From positions 1-38,843 of the forward strand of contig NZ_CANLSZ010000012.1 of the NCBI RefSeq assembly GCF_947493765.1: 38,843 nt of DNA, read 5' to 3'. Within the stretch, counting starts at the first letter, position 1. Every line of letters begins with the position of its first letter. Below the pieces are notes generated by a model, which worked only from the letters and a program-made list of their open reading frames with translations, was not told the DNA's origin and did no database searches. The DNA comes from an uncultured Arthrobacter sp. (GTDB lineage Bacteria > Actinomycetota > Actinomycetes > Actinomycetales > Micrococcaceae). Of this stretch, positions 1-7,874 are shown in pieces. A program made the position numbers and the translations under genes.

Positions 1-73
1 ATCCGAAAGACTACGAGTACGCGACATTCCACAATCATCTCGTTCATCCCACCAAAAGGTTAGGAGACACGCC

Positions 74-1336
74 CTAGCCCGTCACCCACGGCAGGGACAG
101 GGCCGCCACCTCGTCGCCCTCCCCGCAGCCGTCGGACGGGATCACCATGACGCCATCGGCGCCGGCCAGGCCGCGGAGCATGCCGGAGCGCTGGTGCGTG
201 CTCGGCACGGCCCGACCTGACACCGACCGGAACGGCACGAGCCGGCTGCGGCCGGGAAGCGGCCCGAAGGACTCCCCCGTCACGACCGTCGAGGGTTCGG
301 CCAGTGCCGAACCCCGCAGCCCTGCGATGAGCGGCCCGGCCACCGTGAGCATGGCCATCATCGCCGCGAGCGGGTTGCCGGGCAGCCCGACGAGGAATCG
401 GCCGTCCTGCAGCCGCGCCAGGAGGGTCGGGTGGCCGGGGCGCATGGCGATGCCGTCGATGATCAGCTCGGCCCCGAGTTCCGTCAGCGCGCGGCGGATG
501 TGGTCGGCGGAGGAGCTGCCCGTGCCGCCCGTGGTGATCAGGACGTCCCCGGAGGCCCGGGCCAGCGAGAACTCGTCGGTCGGCTCGGCGCTGATGGCCG
601 CGATCACGTCCTCGAGATCGTCCTTCGCACGGCCCGCGACGTCCACGTGGCCGCCGAGCATGGAGACGAAGCCCGGCAACTGCGGCCCGAAGGTGTCACG
701 CACCTGGCCCGCGTGCGGCAGCCCCTGGTCGATCACCTCGTCACCGGTCATGAGCAGGGACACCCGCGGGGGCCGGAGCACGGCGAGGGTGTCGTGGCCG
801 CAGACGGCGGCGAGCGCGATCTGCGCGGGATTGAGCACCACACCGGCACGGATGGCCTCGGACCCCTCCTCGGCCTCCTCCCCCGCCGGTCTGATGTGCT
901 CGCGCGGGGACGGCTCGCCGGGCCGGGCGTCCTCGTTGCGGTCCAGCACGTCGCCGCGGACGAGGCCGTGTTCGGTCCGCAGGATCCCCTCGGTGTCCCT
1001 GGGTACCACGCCTCCGGTGAGGATGAACGTCGCCTCCCCGGGGGACAGCGCCACCTCTCCGGAGTCGGCGTGCGGAGCGGGCCTGCCGCGGTGGTGCTCC
1101 TCGGGTGCCGCCGGACTCACGAGGGTCCACGGCGGCTCCCCCCGCACGGCCCAGCCGTCCATCGCGGACGACGCGTAGTGCGGGATGGCCTGGAGTGCGT
1201 GGACGGGTTCGGCGAGGGTCTGACCGAGGGCATCGGCCAGATTGACCGTCTGGAAGGGCAGCGCGTGGGCCGCACTGTGCGCCAGCAGCCTCGCCCTGTC
1301 CCAGTCCACGTTCCGGGCGTCCAGGGCCTCGCTCAT
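74..1336 (-). CDS. moeA: Molybdopterin molybdenumtransferase MoeA
   Basis: MoeA inserts molybdate into adenylylated molybdopterin, the last step of cytosolic molybdenum cofactor synthesis. The 420-residue protein is full length for the family. Visible motifs are SAMDGWAV (57-64) of the N-terminal domains, TGDE (197-200), TTGGTG (268-273) and GLPGNP (317-322) of the MoCF-biosynthesis fold, and MRPGHP (298-303). The family lysine-proline stretch is usually MKPGKP, so this is a mild variant. The ATG overlaps the TGA of the upstream DUF6457 gene (ATGA), so translation is probably coupled. It is the last gene of a minus-strand cluster with a MobA-like protein, which supports the cofactor role. Bases 1-73 beyond its stop hold nothing I can identify. 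Confidence 0.95.
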   Translation of the reverse strand: MSEALDARNVDWDRARLLAHSAAHALPFQTVNLADALGQTLAEPVHALQAIPHYASSAMDGWAVRGEPPWTLVSPAAPEEHHRGRPAPHADSGEVALSPGEATFILTGGVVPRDTEGILRTEHGLVRGDVLDRNEDARPGEPSPREHIRPAGEEAEEGSEAIRAGVVLNPAQIALAAVCGHDTLAVLRPPRVSLLMTGDEVIDQGLPHAGQVRDTFGPQLPGFVSMLGGHVDVAGRAKDDLEDVIAAISAEPTDEFSLARASGDVLITTGGTGSSSADHIRRALTELGAELIIDGIAMRPGHPTLLARLQDGRFLVGLPGNPLAAMMAMLTVAGPLIAGLRGSALAEPSTVVTGESFGPLPGRSRLVPFRSVSGRAVPSTHQRSGMLRGLAGADGVMVIPSDGCGEGDEVAALSLPWVTG

Positions 1337-1617
1337 TCGGCACTCCCCGCTGCCGCTGCGTCGGCGCAGAGGGCATCGGCCACGGCGGACGCCGACCGCA
1401 TGGCCACCTGCTCCTCGGCCTGGCCGCTCCCGACGGCGAGTCCTGCCGCGTAGCCGACCACGAAGGTCGTCAGTGGGGCCGCCGGCCGCACCACCGAGTG
1501 GGCTGCCCTCCCCGCCAGCCCGAGCACGGCGTCGATGTCCACCTCGGTCCCCTCCAGCTCGAGGGCCGCGAGCAGTCCCTCGGTCCAGTCGTGCAGCAGC
1601 TTCTGGCGATCATCCAT
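1333..1617 (-). CDS. DUF6457 domain protein
   Basis: This 94-residue cytosolic protein resembles the DUF6457 family, small actinobacterial proteins of unknown biochemical role that often sit between mobA and moeA. It has no signal peptide and is predicted largely helical, with an alanine-rich second half. The start is the ATG 18 bases after the mobA-like stop, and its stop overlaps the moeA start by four bases. Position strongly suggests a helper role in molybdenum cofactor or molybdoenzyme maturation, but that is inference from context only. Confidence 0.8.
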   Translation of the reverse strand: MDDRQKLLHDWTEGLLAALELEGTEVDIDAVLGLAGRAAHSVVRPAAPLTTFVVGYAAGLAVGSGQAEEQVAMRSASAVADALCADAAAAGSAE

Positions 1618-1635
1618 GGGGCCCTCCGGGCAGTC

Positions 1636-2241
1636 TCAGGGGACGTCGACTCCCAGCTGGCGAGCATCGCTGAAGGTGTCGACGTCGTGCGTCACGCCCG
1701 GGGGAACCGGGACTTCTCTGGTCCTCACACTAGCAAGGAGGCTGCGCATCGACAGGTTCTCGACGGCGCCGCGGGCGAGGAGGGCGTCGATCGCGTGGGC
1801 GAGGTCCGCGCTGCGGTAGAGCGCGGCGAGCGGTTGGTCGCGCCCGCCCTCCACCGCCATGACCGAGGTGCCGCTCTCCGCCGCCGCCGCGAGCAGCAGG
1901 GGGACGAGCTCGTCCACACGGGGCATGTCGCAGGCCACGACGGCGCACCACGGCGCAGGATCCGTGAGGGCCTCGACACCGGCGACCACGGCCGCCGCCG
2001 GCCCTGCGAAGGCCGGCTCCTCCCGCACGAACGTCGGCGCCCCCGCGAGCGCCGCCCGCCGCCCCCCGTCCGGGTCCGGTCCCACGACGACGAGCCGGCG
2101 CGCACCGGCCAGCGCCGCACACGTCCGCTCCAGCAGGGTGCGCCCCTCGAACACGAGGCCTGCCTTGGGCAGGCCGCCGAGCCGGGAGGAGCGACCACCG
2201 GCCAGGACGATCGCGTCGAAGTCGGGTGGGGTGGCACTCAT
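1636..2241 (-). CDS. mobA: MobA-like nucleotidyltransferase (molybdenum cofactor guanylyltransferase family)
   Basis: It probably transfers GMP (or CMP) from NTP onto molybdenum cofactor. The 201-residue protein opens with the NTP-transferase signature LAGGRSSRLGGLPK (about residues 13-26), holding the P-loop-like glycine turn and the nucleotide-contacting Arg and Lys. A further acidic motif, ACDMPRV, is the metal-binding aspartate region of MobA. I chose the ATG at 2241 because it gives the usual short N-terminus and overlaps the HNH stop as ATGA; the open frame extends upstream through unrelated HNH sequence. The MobA call is stronger than MocA or a sugar-nucleotide transferase because moeA and DUF6457 follow. 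Confidence 0.85.
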   Translation of the reverse strand: MSATPPDFDAIVLAGGRSSRLGGLPKAGLVFEGRTLLERTCAALAGARRLVVVGPDPDGGRRAALAGAPTFVREEPAFAGPAAAVVAGVEALTDPAPWCAVVACDMPRVDELVPLLLAAAAESGTSVMAVEGGRDQPLAALYRSADLAHAIDALLARGAVENLSMRSLLASVRTREVPVPPGVTHDVDTFSDARQLGVDVP

Positions 2242-2735
2242 GCCGCGTACTCCGCGAGGAATTCGCTCCACTGGGGTGCCGGTCTCTCCAGCTCGCGGAT
2301 CTGCCACTGCGGACCGCGCGGAGGGAGCGGCCTGATCCGCAGCTGCCATCCGAGGCTGCCCAGCGTCCTGTCGCCCTTCGCGTTGTTGCACGAGAGGCAG
2401 CATGCCACGAGGTTCTCCCAGGTGTCGCCGCCGCCGCGGCAGCGCGGCATCACGTGGTCGATCGTGGACGCGCTCTTCCCGCAGTAGGCGCAGACATGGT
2501 TGTCGCGGCGCAGCACCCCGCGCCGGGTGGCCATCACGTCGTGCCGGTACGGGATCTTCACGTAGCGGTTGAGGAGGATCACGGACGGCCTGCCGAGCGT
2601 CTCGGTGGGCCCGACGACGGGCTCCTCGTCCTCCGCGATGACGCTCGCCTTCCCCGTGAGCACGAGCACCAGCGCCCGGCGGAACGTGACGACCGCCAGT
2701 GGTTCATACCCTGCATTCAGAACAAGAGTGCGCAT
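2238..2735 (-). CDS. HNH endonuclease family protein
   Basis: A 165-residue protein with an HNH/McrA-type nuclease fold. Zinc-ligand pairs are seen as CAYC (82-85) and CCLSC (112-116), with the catalytic DH of TIDHVMPRCRGGGD (Asp93, His94), Asn108 and the final CNNAKG. The N-terminus MRTLVLNAGYEPLAVV is that of the widespread actinobacterial and cyanobacterial HNH family whose cellular substrate is unknown. The ATG at 2735 was chosen because this conserved opening starts there and a GAGG lies about 8-11 bases upstream. It overlaps the mobA-like gene by four bases, so the two are co-translated, an odd partner for cofactor genes. It is not linked to a restriction methylase or a mobile element here. 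Confidence 0.88.
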   Translation of the reverse strand: MRTLVLNAGYEPLAVVTFRRALVLVLTGKASVIAEDEEPVVGPTETLGRPSVILLNRYVKIPYRHDVMATRRGVLRRDNHVCAYCGKSASTIDHVMPRCRGGGDTWENLVACCLSCNNAKGDRTLGSLGWQLRIRPLPPRGPQWQIRELERPAPQWSEFLAEYAA

Positions 2736-2775
2736 GCGTTGGCCTCGTTGCCGACCTGCGCCCCGTAGCCGGGTG

Positions 2776-2789
2776 CCATCCCGGGATGG
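2776..2789. promoter_or_regulatory. 14-bp perfect palindrome upstream of the HNH gene
   Basis: CCATCCCGGGATGG is a perfect palindrome ending about 41 bases before the HNH start codon. It could be an operator or a chance GC-rich palindrome. The rest of 2736-2908 shows no other clear gene; it must hold the promoter of the HNH-mobA-DUF6457-moeA cluster. Confidence 0.3.
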
Positions 2790-2908
2790 GGACAAGTGCT
2801 TCGGATTGACAGTGCAAGGGTAAACCGGAGACCCGCCCTCCGCTAATCGGAAGCGTCCGCCACATCTGGGTGTCCCGCTGCGTGTCCCGTTGCCGGGTGC
2901 TGTGCCTG

Positions 2909-3607
2909 CTACTCGGGCACGGAGACGAAGATGTGCGAGGCCACCTCGGGCGGCAGCTCCAGGGCTCCCTCGACGCCCGGGACCCGGACGGAGACGTACT
3001 CACCCGCCGCCTCGAGCGTGAGGCGGGCTCCCGGTCGCAGACCGCCCTCGTCGAGTTGCGTGAGCAGCTCGGGGTCCACCTGGATGGGCTCGGCGAGTCG
3101 GACCAGGGTGACGTGCTCCCCGGGCCCGCGAAGACCCAGCGCTGCGACGAGGGTGACGACGCCGTCGGTGAACAGCCCGGACTCCGTGCCGCCGATCGCC
3201 TCGAGCCCCGGGATCGGGTTGCCGTAGGGCGACTCGGAGGGCTGGCCGAGCAGCTCGTAGAGCCGGCGCTCCACCCGCTCGCTCATGACGTGCTCCCAGC
3301 GGCAGGCCTCGTCGTGCACGTAGGCCCAGTCGAGGCCGATCACGTCGCTCAGCAGCCGCTCCGCGAGGCGGTGCTTGCGCATCACGCCGGTGGCGCGGTC
3401 ACGCCCCGCCTCCGTGAGCTCCAGGTGCCGGTCCCCGGAGACCACGACGAGACCGTCCCGCTCCATGCGGCCGATGGTCTGGGAGACCGTGGGGCCGGAG
3501 TGGCGCAGCCGCTCGGCGATCCGCGCACGCAGGGCCACGATGTTCTCCTCCTCGAGCTCGAGGATGGTCCGCAGGTACATCTCGGTGGTATCGATGAGGT
3601 CCGTCAT
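2909..3607 (-). CDS. ideR: Metal-dependent transcriptional regulator, DtxR/IdeR family
   Basis: An iron- (or manganese-) activated repressor that controls iron uptake and storage. The 232 residues match the family length. All metal ligands known from diphtheria toxin repressor fall at the same numbers: His79, Glu83 and His98 (ancillary site) and Met10, Cys102, Glu105 and His106 (primary site). The winged helix occupies about residues 5-65, with recognition helix GPTVSQTIGRMERDG, and a C-terminal SH3-like FeoA domain lies about 150-230. The start has AAGGAG nine bases upstream. Cys102 favours an iron-sensing IdeR/DtxR over manganese MntR-type proteins. It is divergent from serC, and no iron box is evident in the 187-base gap. 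I cannot tell which iron genes it controls. Confidence 0.92.
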   Translation of the reverse strand: MTDLIDTTEMYLRTILELEEENIVALRARIAERLRHSGPTVSQTIGRMERDGLVVVSGDRHLELTEAGRDRATGVMRKHRLAERLLSDVIGLDWAYVHDEACRWEHVMSERVERRLYELLGQPSESPYGNPIPGLEAIGGTESGLFTDGVVTLVAALGLRGPGEHVTLVRLAEPIQVDPELLTQLDEGGLRPGARLTLEAAGEYVSVRVPGVEGALELPPEVASHIFVSVPE

Positions 3608-3794
3608 GCGGTTCAGCTCCTTGGTGCTGTGCGGGTGCGCGGCTGGAAGCCCCTCATGCCGGTGCGAGTACCACGGCAGTCACCGTGCGCTCGGGCCCCG
3701 CTTCCCAAGATTAGTCCATGGGTCCCGGCGGGGAGCGCAGCAGCGCCTGGGGCAGAATGGATGCCACACCTGCCGTCGATCAGCTGGAGCACCC

Positions 3795-4919
3795 ATGAGC
3801 GAGCAACCCCGCATCCCCGGCCACCTCCTCCCCGGCGACGGACGCTTCGGTGCAGGGCCGTCGAAGATCCGCGGCGCGCAGCTCGACGCGCTGGTCGCGG
3901 CGGGCACCTCGCTCCTCGGGACGTCCCACCGCCAGGCACCCGTGAGGGCCCTCGTGGGTCGGGTCCGTGAGGGTCTGCGGACCTTCTTCGAGGCTCCCGA
4001 TGGCTACGAGGTGGTGCTCGGCGTGGGCGGCTCGACCGCGTTCTGGGACGTGGCGACGTTCGGACTCGTGGAGCACCGGGCCCAGCACCTCTCGTTCGGC
4101 GAGTTCGGGGCGAAGTTCGCGGCGGCCACCTCGAGGGCCCCGTTCCTGGGGCCCTCCACCGTCATCACCACCGAACCCGGGACGCGTGCGGACCCGGTGG
4201 CCGAGGCCGGCATCGACTGCTACGCCTGGCCCCAGAACGAGACCTCCACGGGGGTCGCGGCTCCGGTGCGGCGCGTCCGGGACGCCGACGACGGCGCGCT
4301 GCTCCTCGTCGATGCCACCTCCGCCGCGGGCGGGCTCCACGTCGATGTCTCCGAGACCGACGTCTACTACTTCGCCCCGCAGAAGAACTTCGCCTCCGAC
4401 GGCGGGCTCTGGCTGGGACTCCTCTCCCCCGCGGCCCTCGAACGCGCTGCCCGCATCGACGCCGGCGGGCGCTGGATCCCCGACTTCCTCAACCTGCAGA
4501 CCGCGATCGACAACTCGCGCCTCGACCAGACCTACAACACCCCCGCGCTGTCCACGCTCGTGCTGCTCGACGCCCAGCTCCAGTGGCTCGAGGCGCAGGG
4601 GGGCCTGGCGTTCGCCGCGGCCCGGACCGCGGACTCCGCGGGCCGGATCTACAGCTGGGCGGAGGCCTCGCCCGTTGCGAGCCCCTTCGTCCCACGTGCC
4701 GAGGACCGCTCCGACGTGATCGTCACCGTCGACTTCGCCGCCTCGGTGGACGCGGCGCGTATCGCGGCGATCCTGCGTGACAACGGGATCGTGGACGTCG
4801 AGCCCTACCGCAAGCTCGGGCGCAACCAGCTCCGCTTCGCCACCTTCGTGGCCATCGAGCCCGACGACGTCTCGGCGCTCCTGGCGTGCATCGACCACGT
4901 GGTCGGCACCCTCCTCTGA
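3795..4919 (+). CDS. serC: Phosphoserine aminotransferase SerC
   Basis: A PLP enzyme converting 3-phosphohydroxypyruvate and glutamate to phosphoserine and 2-oxoglutarate in serine synthesis; the family may also serve pyridoxine synthesis. The 374-residue protein has the fold type I pattern: GTSHRQAPV (42-50), the PLP aspartate in VDATSAAGG (172-180) and the Schiff-base lysine Lys197 in FAPQKNFASDGG. It belongs to the actinobacterial/archaeal-type SerC branch. The ATG at 3795 has GGAG six bases upstream; longer in-frame extensions enter the ideR-serC gap and lack support. It stands alone, convergent with the MFS gene 13 bases after its stop, with no obvious terminator between them. Confidence 0.95.
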   Translation: MSEQPRIPGHLLPGDGRFGAGPSKIRGAQLDALVAAGTSLLGTSHRQAPVRALVGRVREGLRTFFEAPDGYEVVLGVGGSTAFWDVATFGLVEHRAQHLSFGEFGAKFAAATSRAPFLGPSTVITTEPGTRADPVAEAGIDCYAWPQNETSTGVAAPVRRVRDADDGALLLVDATSAAGGLHVDVSETDVYYFAPQKNFASDGGLWLGLLSPAALERAARIDAGGRWIPDFLNLQTAIDNSRLDQTYNTPALSTLVLLDAQLQWLEAQGGLAFAAARTADSAGRIYSWAEASPVASPFVPRAEDRSDVIVTVDFAASVDAARIAAILRDNGIVDVEPYRKLGRNQLRFATFVAIEPDDVSALLACIDHVVGTLL

Positions 4920-4932
4920 ACGTGCCGGTGTC

Positions 4933-6210
4933 CTAGGGCGCGCCGTCCACAGGGTCGGTACCGAGATCGAGACGCAGTCGGCGAGGCGCCGACCGGTCGA
5001 AGTGCAGCCTGGCATCGTGGTACTTCCAGGCCCAGAAGAGTCCGGCGCCCGCCGCGATCAGACCGGACGCGGCCGCGACACCCAGGCTCCAGCGGGGCCC
5101 GAACATGTCGGAGACCCATCCCACCACCGGCGCACCGAGCGGTGTCCCGCCGAGGAAGATGGCGAAGTACAGCGACATCACGCGCCCGCGCATGGCCGGC
5201 TCCGTGGTCGACTGCACGTAGGCGTTGGCGCTCGTCATGAGCGTCAGGGCGAAGAGGCCCACGGGGACCAGGGACAGGCCGAAGAGCCACAGGGTCGGGG
5301 CGAGGGCTGCCAGGATGCAGGCGAGCCCGAAGGCTGCGGACGCACCGAAGACGAAGCGCAGCCGGGCGCGCTCGCGTCGCGCCGACAGCAGGGCACCGGC
5401 GATCGAGCCCACGGCCATCACGGAGGACAGCACCCCGAAGACCCCTGCCCCCTGCCCGAACTCCGTACGCGCCATCGCGGCGATGTAGACCGCGAAGTTC
5501 AGCCCGAAGGTGCCCACGATGAAGATGGCGAGCAGCACCATCATGATGTCCGGTCGATGCCGCACGTAGCGGAAGCCCGCGCGGATCCGGCCCTTCCCGG
5601 GGGCGGAGAACGGCTGCTCGTTCAGCTCGGAGGTCCTCATCACGACCAGCACCCAGACCATGGCGCCGAATGTCAGGGCATTGATCATGAACACCCACCC
5701 CGGCCCCACTCCCGCCGTGAGCAGACCGGCGATGGCGGGACCGATCAGGCGGGCGCCGTTGAAGGAGGCGCTGTTCAGGGCCACCGCGTTGGGCAGGTAG
5801 TCCTCACGCACCAGTTCCGAGACGAAGGCCTGACGGGCGGGGGCGTCGAAGGCGGAGACGATGCCGAGCGCCAGGGCGAAGGCGTAGACGTGCCACAGCA
5901 CGGCGACGTCGAGGAGGACCATGACCCCCAGGCCCACGCCCAGCAGCGCCATGGCGACCTGCGTGACCGCGAGCAGCCGGCGCCTGTCCACGGTGTCCGC
6001 GATCAGGCCGGCCCACGGCGCGATGACCAGCTGCGGACCCAGTTGGAGGGCCAGGACGATCCCGAGGGCCGAGGCGTTCTGCTCGGTGAGGATGTCGTAG
6101 ACGAGCCAGTCCTGCGCGGTCCGCTGCATCCAGGTGCCCACGTTGGAGATCAGAGCCCCGATGAACCAGAGCCTGTAGTTGTGGAGTTCGAGTGACCTGA
6201 AGGTGTTCAT
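4933..6210 (-). CDS. MFS transporter, MFS_3 / EntS-like exporter family
   Basis: A 425-residue major facilitator with about 12 predicted membrane helices. It begins MNTFRSLELHNYRLWFIGAL and carries the family loop motif GLIADTVDRRRLL between helices 2 and 3, followed by FDAPARQAFVSELV. These are typical of the MFS_3 (PF05977) group that includes enterobactin exporter EntS and drug exporters. Substrate cannot be read from the sequence; siderophore export is only a possibility, given the IdeR regulator about 2.6 kb away. The ATG lies 31 bases after the DUF3027 stop, so it is probably the distal gene of csp-DUF3027-MFS. A weak GAGCGAG sequence precedes the start. Confidence 0.9.
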   Translation of the reverse strand: MNTFRSLELHNYRLWFIGALISNVGTWMQRTAQDWLVYDILTEQNASALGIVLALQLGPQLVIAPWAGLIADTVDRRRLLAVTQVAMALLGVGLGVMVLLDVAVLWHVYAFALALGIVSAFDAPARQAFVSELVREDYLPNAVALNSASFNGARLIGPAIAGLLTAGVGPGWVFMINALTFGAMVWVLVVMRTSELNEQPFSAPGKGRIRAGFRYVRHRPDIMMVLLAIFIVGTFGLNFAVYIAAMARTEFGQGAGVFGVLSSVMAVGSIAGALLSARRERARLRFVFGASAAFGLACILAALAPTLWLFGLSLVPVGLFALTLMTSANAYVQSTTEPAMRGRVMSLYFAIFLGGTPLGAPVVGWVSDMFGPRWSLGVAAASGLIAAGAGLFWAWKYHDARLHFDRSAPRRLRLDLGTDPVDGAP

Positions 6211-6241
6211 GCTCGCGCTCGGGCGCAGTGCCCCGGGGCGC

Positions 6242-6745
6242 TCACGGGGTGCGGGACTGCTCCACGCCGTCGTCCTCCGGCCCCTGCACCGCCTCGGCGG
6301 CCGGTGCGGCCGGTGCGGGTGCGTCCTCCGTCTGGTGGTCCTCGGGGCGGACCCGTTCCGACCACGGCACCCACTCGGGGGCGCGGAGCGAGGTCTCGGA
6401 GGGCAGCAGCCCCACCTCGCACACGCTCACGTCCTTGCCCCGCGGTACGCGCGCCAGGCTCGCGTACCACTGCCAGCCGCCATACCCGGGGAGGAATGCC
6501 TCGAACCGGTGGGTGACGAGGCGCTCCCCGTCCACCACGGCCGACACGTGACGTCCCACCTGCGCTTCCGGGGCGATCTCGAGGATCCCCTGGAGCGCCC
6601 GGTCGACGGCTGCCTCGAGGACGGCGTCCGACTTCGGGATGCGGCGCGGGGCCCGTGGCTTCCGCTTGGCGGTGTCGTCCGCGGGTACCTGCTCCGGCGG
6701 CGCGGATCCGGTTCCGTCGGGGGTCTGCAGCTCACTGGGGGTCAT
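6242..6745 (-). CDS. DUF3027 domain protein
   Basis: A 167-residue protein of the actinobacterial DUF3027 family, recognised by the central block HRFEAFLPGYGGWQWYASLARVPR and the strongly conserved LRAPEWVPWSERVRPED. Its function is unknown. The tail after residue 135 is Ala/Pro/Glu-rich and probably disordered, as is the first 30-residue basic region. DUF3027 typically lies beside a cold-shock gene, as here (nine bases after csp). A -10-like TAGGCT, which includes the csp stop codon, sits six bases before the ATG, so it may also be transcribed as a leaderless mRNA. This copy is shorter than many family members. Confidence 0.85.
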   Translation of the reverse strand: MTPSELQTPDGTGSAPPEQVPADDTAKRKPRAPRRIPKSDAVLEAAVDRALQGILEIAPEAQVGRHVSAVVDGERLVTHRFEAFLPGYGGWQWYASLARVPRGKDVSVCEVGLLPSETSLRAPEWVPWSERVRPEDHQTEDAPAPAAPAAEAVQGPEDDGVEQSRTP

Positions 6746-6754
6746 GGTCGAAGC

Positions 6755-7138
6755 CTACGCGTCGAGGTCGTCGGCGACCGCCCGCAGCACGGCGGCGACC
6801 TTGGCCGCCTGCGCCCTCTCGGGATAGCGGCCCTTCCGCAGTCCGTTGGACACGGCGTCCAGGAGTTTGATGAGGTCCTCCGTGATGACGGCCATGTCCT
6901 CGGCGTCCTTGCGGGTGCTCTTCGCCACCGAGGGCGCCTGCTCGAGGATGCGCGCGGACAGGGCCTGCAGGCCGCGACGCCCGTCGGCGACGCCGAACTC
7001 CAGTCTGGTCCCCACCTTGACCTCGGTGACTCCGGCGGGAAGCGCCGAGGCGTGCAGGAACACCTCCTTGCCGTCGTCCGCGGTCAGGAATCCGAAGCCC
7101 TTGTCCGCATCGAACCACTTCACTTTGCCGATAGGCAC
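6755..7138 (-). CDS. Cold-shock domain protein with C-terminal extension
   Basis: A 127-residue nucleic-acid-binding protein. Residues 1-66 form the cold-shock beta-barrel, with RNP1 KGFGF (13-17) and RNP2 VFLHA (26-30); these bind single-stranded RNA or DNA. Residues 70-127 are a helical, Lys/Asp-rich extension not found in 67-residue CspA proteins but usual for this actinobacterial form. The start is GTG at 7138: the domain begins there (MPIGKVKWFDADKG) and AAGGGG lies about nine bases upstream, whereas the longer frame adds a basic, unconserved leader. It probably leads a csp-DUF3027-MFS transcript. The 5' region to a possible -10 (TATCCT, 7252-7247) has two short inverted repeats. Confidence 0.9.
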   Translation of the reverse strand: MPIGKVKWFDADKGFGFLTADDGKEVFLHASALPAGVTEVKVGTRLEFGVADGRRGLQALSARILEQAPSVAKSTRKDAEDMAVITEDLIKLLDAVSNGLRKGRYPERAQAAKVAAVLRAVADDLDA

Positions 7139-7302
7139 GGTGTTACCCCTTCTCAGCTGTCCGGGCGGGCGCCCGCGATGTCGGTCCCGGGTCGACGCCA
7201 CCGCCTGGCGCGCAGGCGCTCATACCCCCGGGATTCCCTGCCTCCAAGGATATAGGGTGCCCCGCTGCCGCCCCGCCGTGGCTCCAGTAGGCTGGGACGG
7301 CC

Positions 7303-7650
7303 ATGACCCCCGACGACCATGCACCCGATCCCCACGCTTCCGATCCCCATGCACCCGCTCCCCATGCCTCCGAGACCCGTGCCTCCGACACTTCCCGTCC
7401 CATGGCCGGCGGGGGACCGCCGGGTGTACCCGTGGGATCGGCGCCGCACGGCCCGCCCGTGCTCATGATCCTCGCCGTCTCCCTCGCGGTGATCGGCCTC
7501 GTGGCCCTGGCCGCGATCCTCGTCTCGGCCTTGCTCGGCTGGACGGTCTGGCCGGGTCTCGTCCTCGCCAGCTATTTCTGCCTGCCCGTCGCCTTCCTCC
7601 TGATGGCCGCTCTTGTCGTGAGGGCAGCCCTCCGCCGCCGGAGATCCTGA
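7303..7650 (+). CDS. Small two-helix membrane protein with His/Pro repeat N-terminus
   Basis: An unrecognised 115-residue protein. The first 35 residues are a degenerate His-Ala-Pro/Asp-Pro repeat (DPHASDPHAPAPHAS), encoded by an imperfect DNA repeat of the CCCCATGC/CCCCACGC type. A Gly/Pro linker and two membrane helices follow (about 51-73 and 80-107), then a basic RRRRS end, which suggests both termini face the cytosol. A TAGGCT -10-like hexamer ends nine bases before the ATG. The N-terminal histidines might bind metal, but nothing else supports that. It may simply be a lineage-specific membrane protein. Bases 7651-7781 after it hold short GGCCGGG repeats and no gene. Confidence 0.6.
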   Translation: MTPDDHAPDPHASDPHAPAPHASETRASDTSRPMAGGGPPGVPVGSAPHGPPVLMILAVSLAVIGLVALAAILVSALLGWTVWPGLVLASYFCLPVAFLLMAALVVRAALRRRRS

Positions 7651-7781
7651 GCCGTCACCGCCGGGCCCGTCCTGCATCACGGCCGGGGGAGCACGGCCGG
7701 GGGATTAAGGCCGGGCAGTTACGGGCGGGCAGCTGCGGCCGATAGTGGCCGGTGAATCCAGGCCGAACCGAGGAGCACCCC

Positions 7782-7874
7782 GTGAACACCACCCTGCCCA
7801 GCGATGGTGTTCGGGAGAGAGCCTGCCGGCGTCCCGCGCGCCCGGGCCGGCCGGTCCCCGGGGACCGGCGGTGA
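7782..7874 (+). CDS. Putative 30-codon upstream ORF coupled to the GGDEF-EAL gene
   Basis: GTG at 7782 is preceded by GAGGAG seven bases upstream, the best ribosome-binding site in this stretch, and opens a 30-codon frame ending in TGA at 7872-7874. That TGA overlaps the GTG at 7871 of the GGDEF-EAL reading frame as GTGA. The encoded peptide begins MNTTLPSDGVRERACRR and is Arg/Pro-rich. A perfect 20-base palindrome (7850-7869) lies inside its last codons. It could be a leader that couples translation, or its GTG could be the true start of the downstream protein in a relative lacking a frameshift. Not recognised by homology. Confidence 0.45.
   Translation: MNTTLPSDGVRERACRRPARPGRPVPGDRR
7850..7869 (+). 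promoter_or_regulatory. Hairpin at the GGDEF-EAL translation start
   Basis: A perfect palindrome, GCCGGTCCCCGGGGACCGGC, can form an 8-bp RNA stem with a CCGG loop. It ends one base before the GTG at 7871 and contains the only Shine-Dalgarno-like GGGGA, so folding would hide the start. Ribosomes translating the upstream ORF would open it. Confidence 0.45.

Noticed and set aside
56..76. AGGTTAGGAGACACG as a possible iron box for IdeR
   Set aside because: Only one half resembles the 19-bp iron-box consensus; the symmetric arm is missing, and no gene starts beside it.
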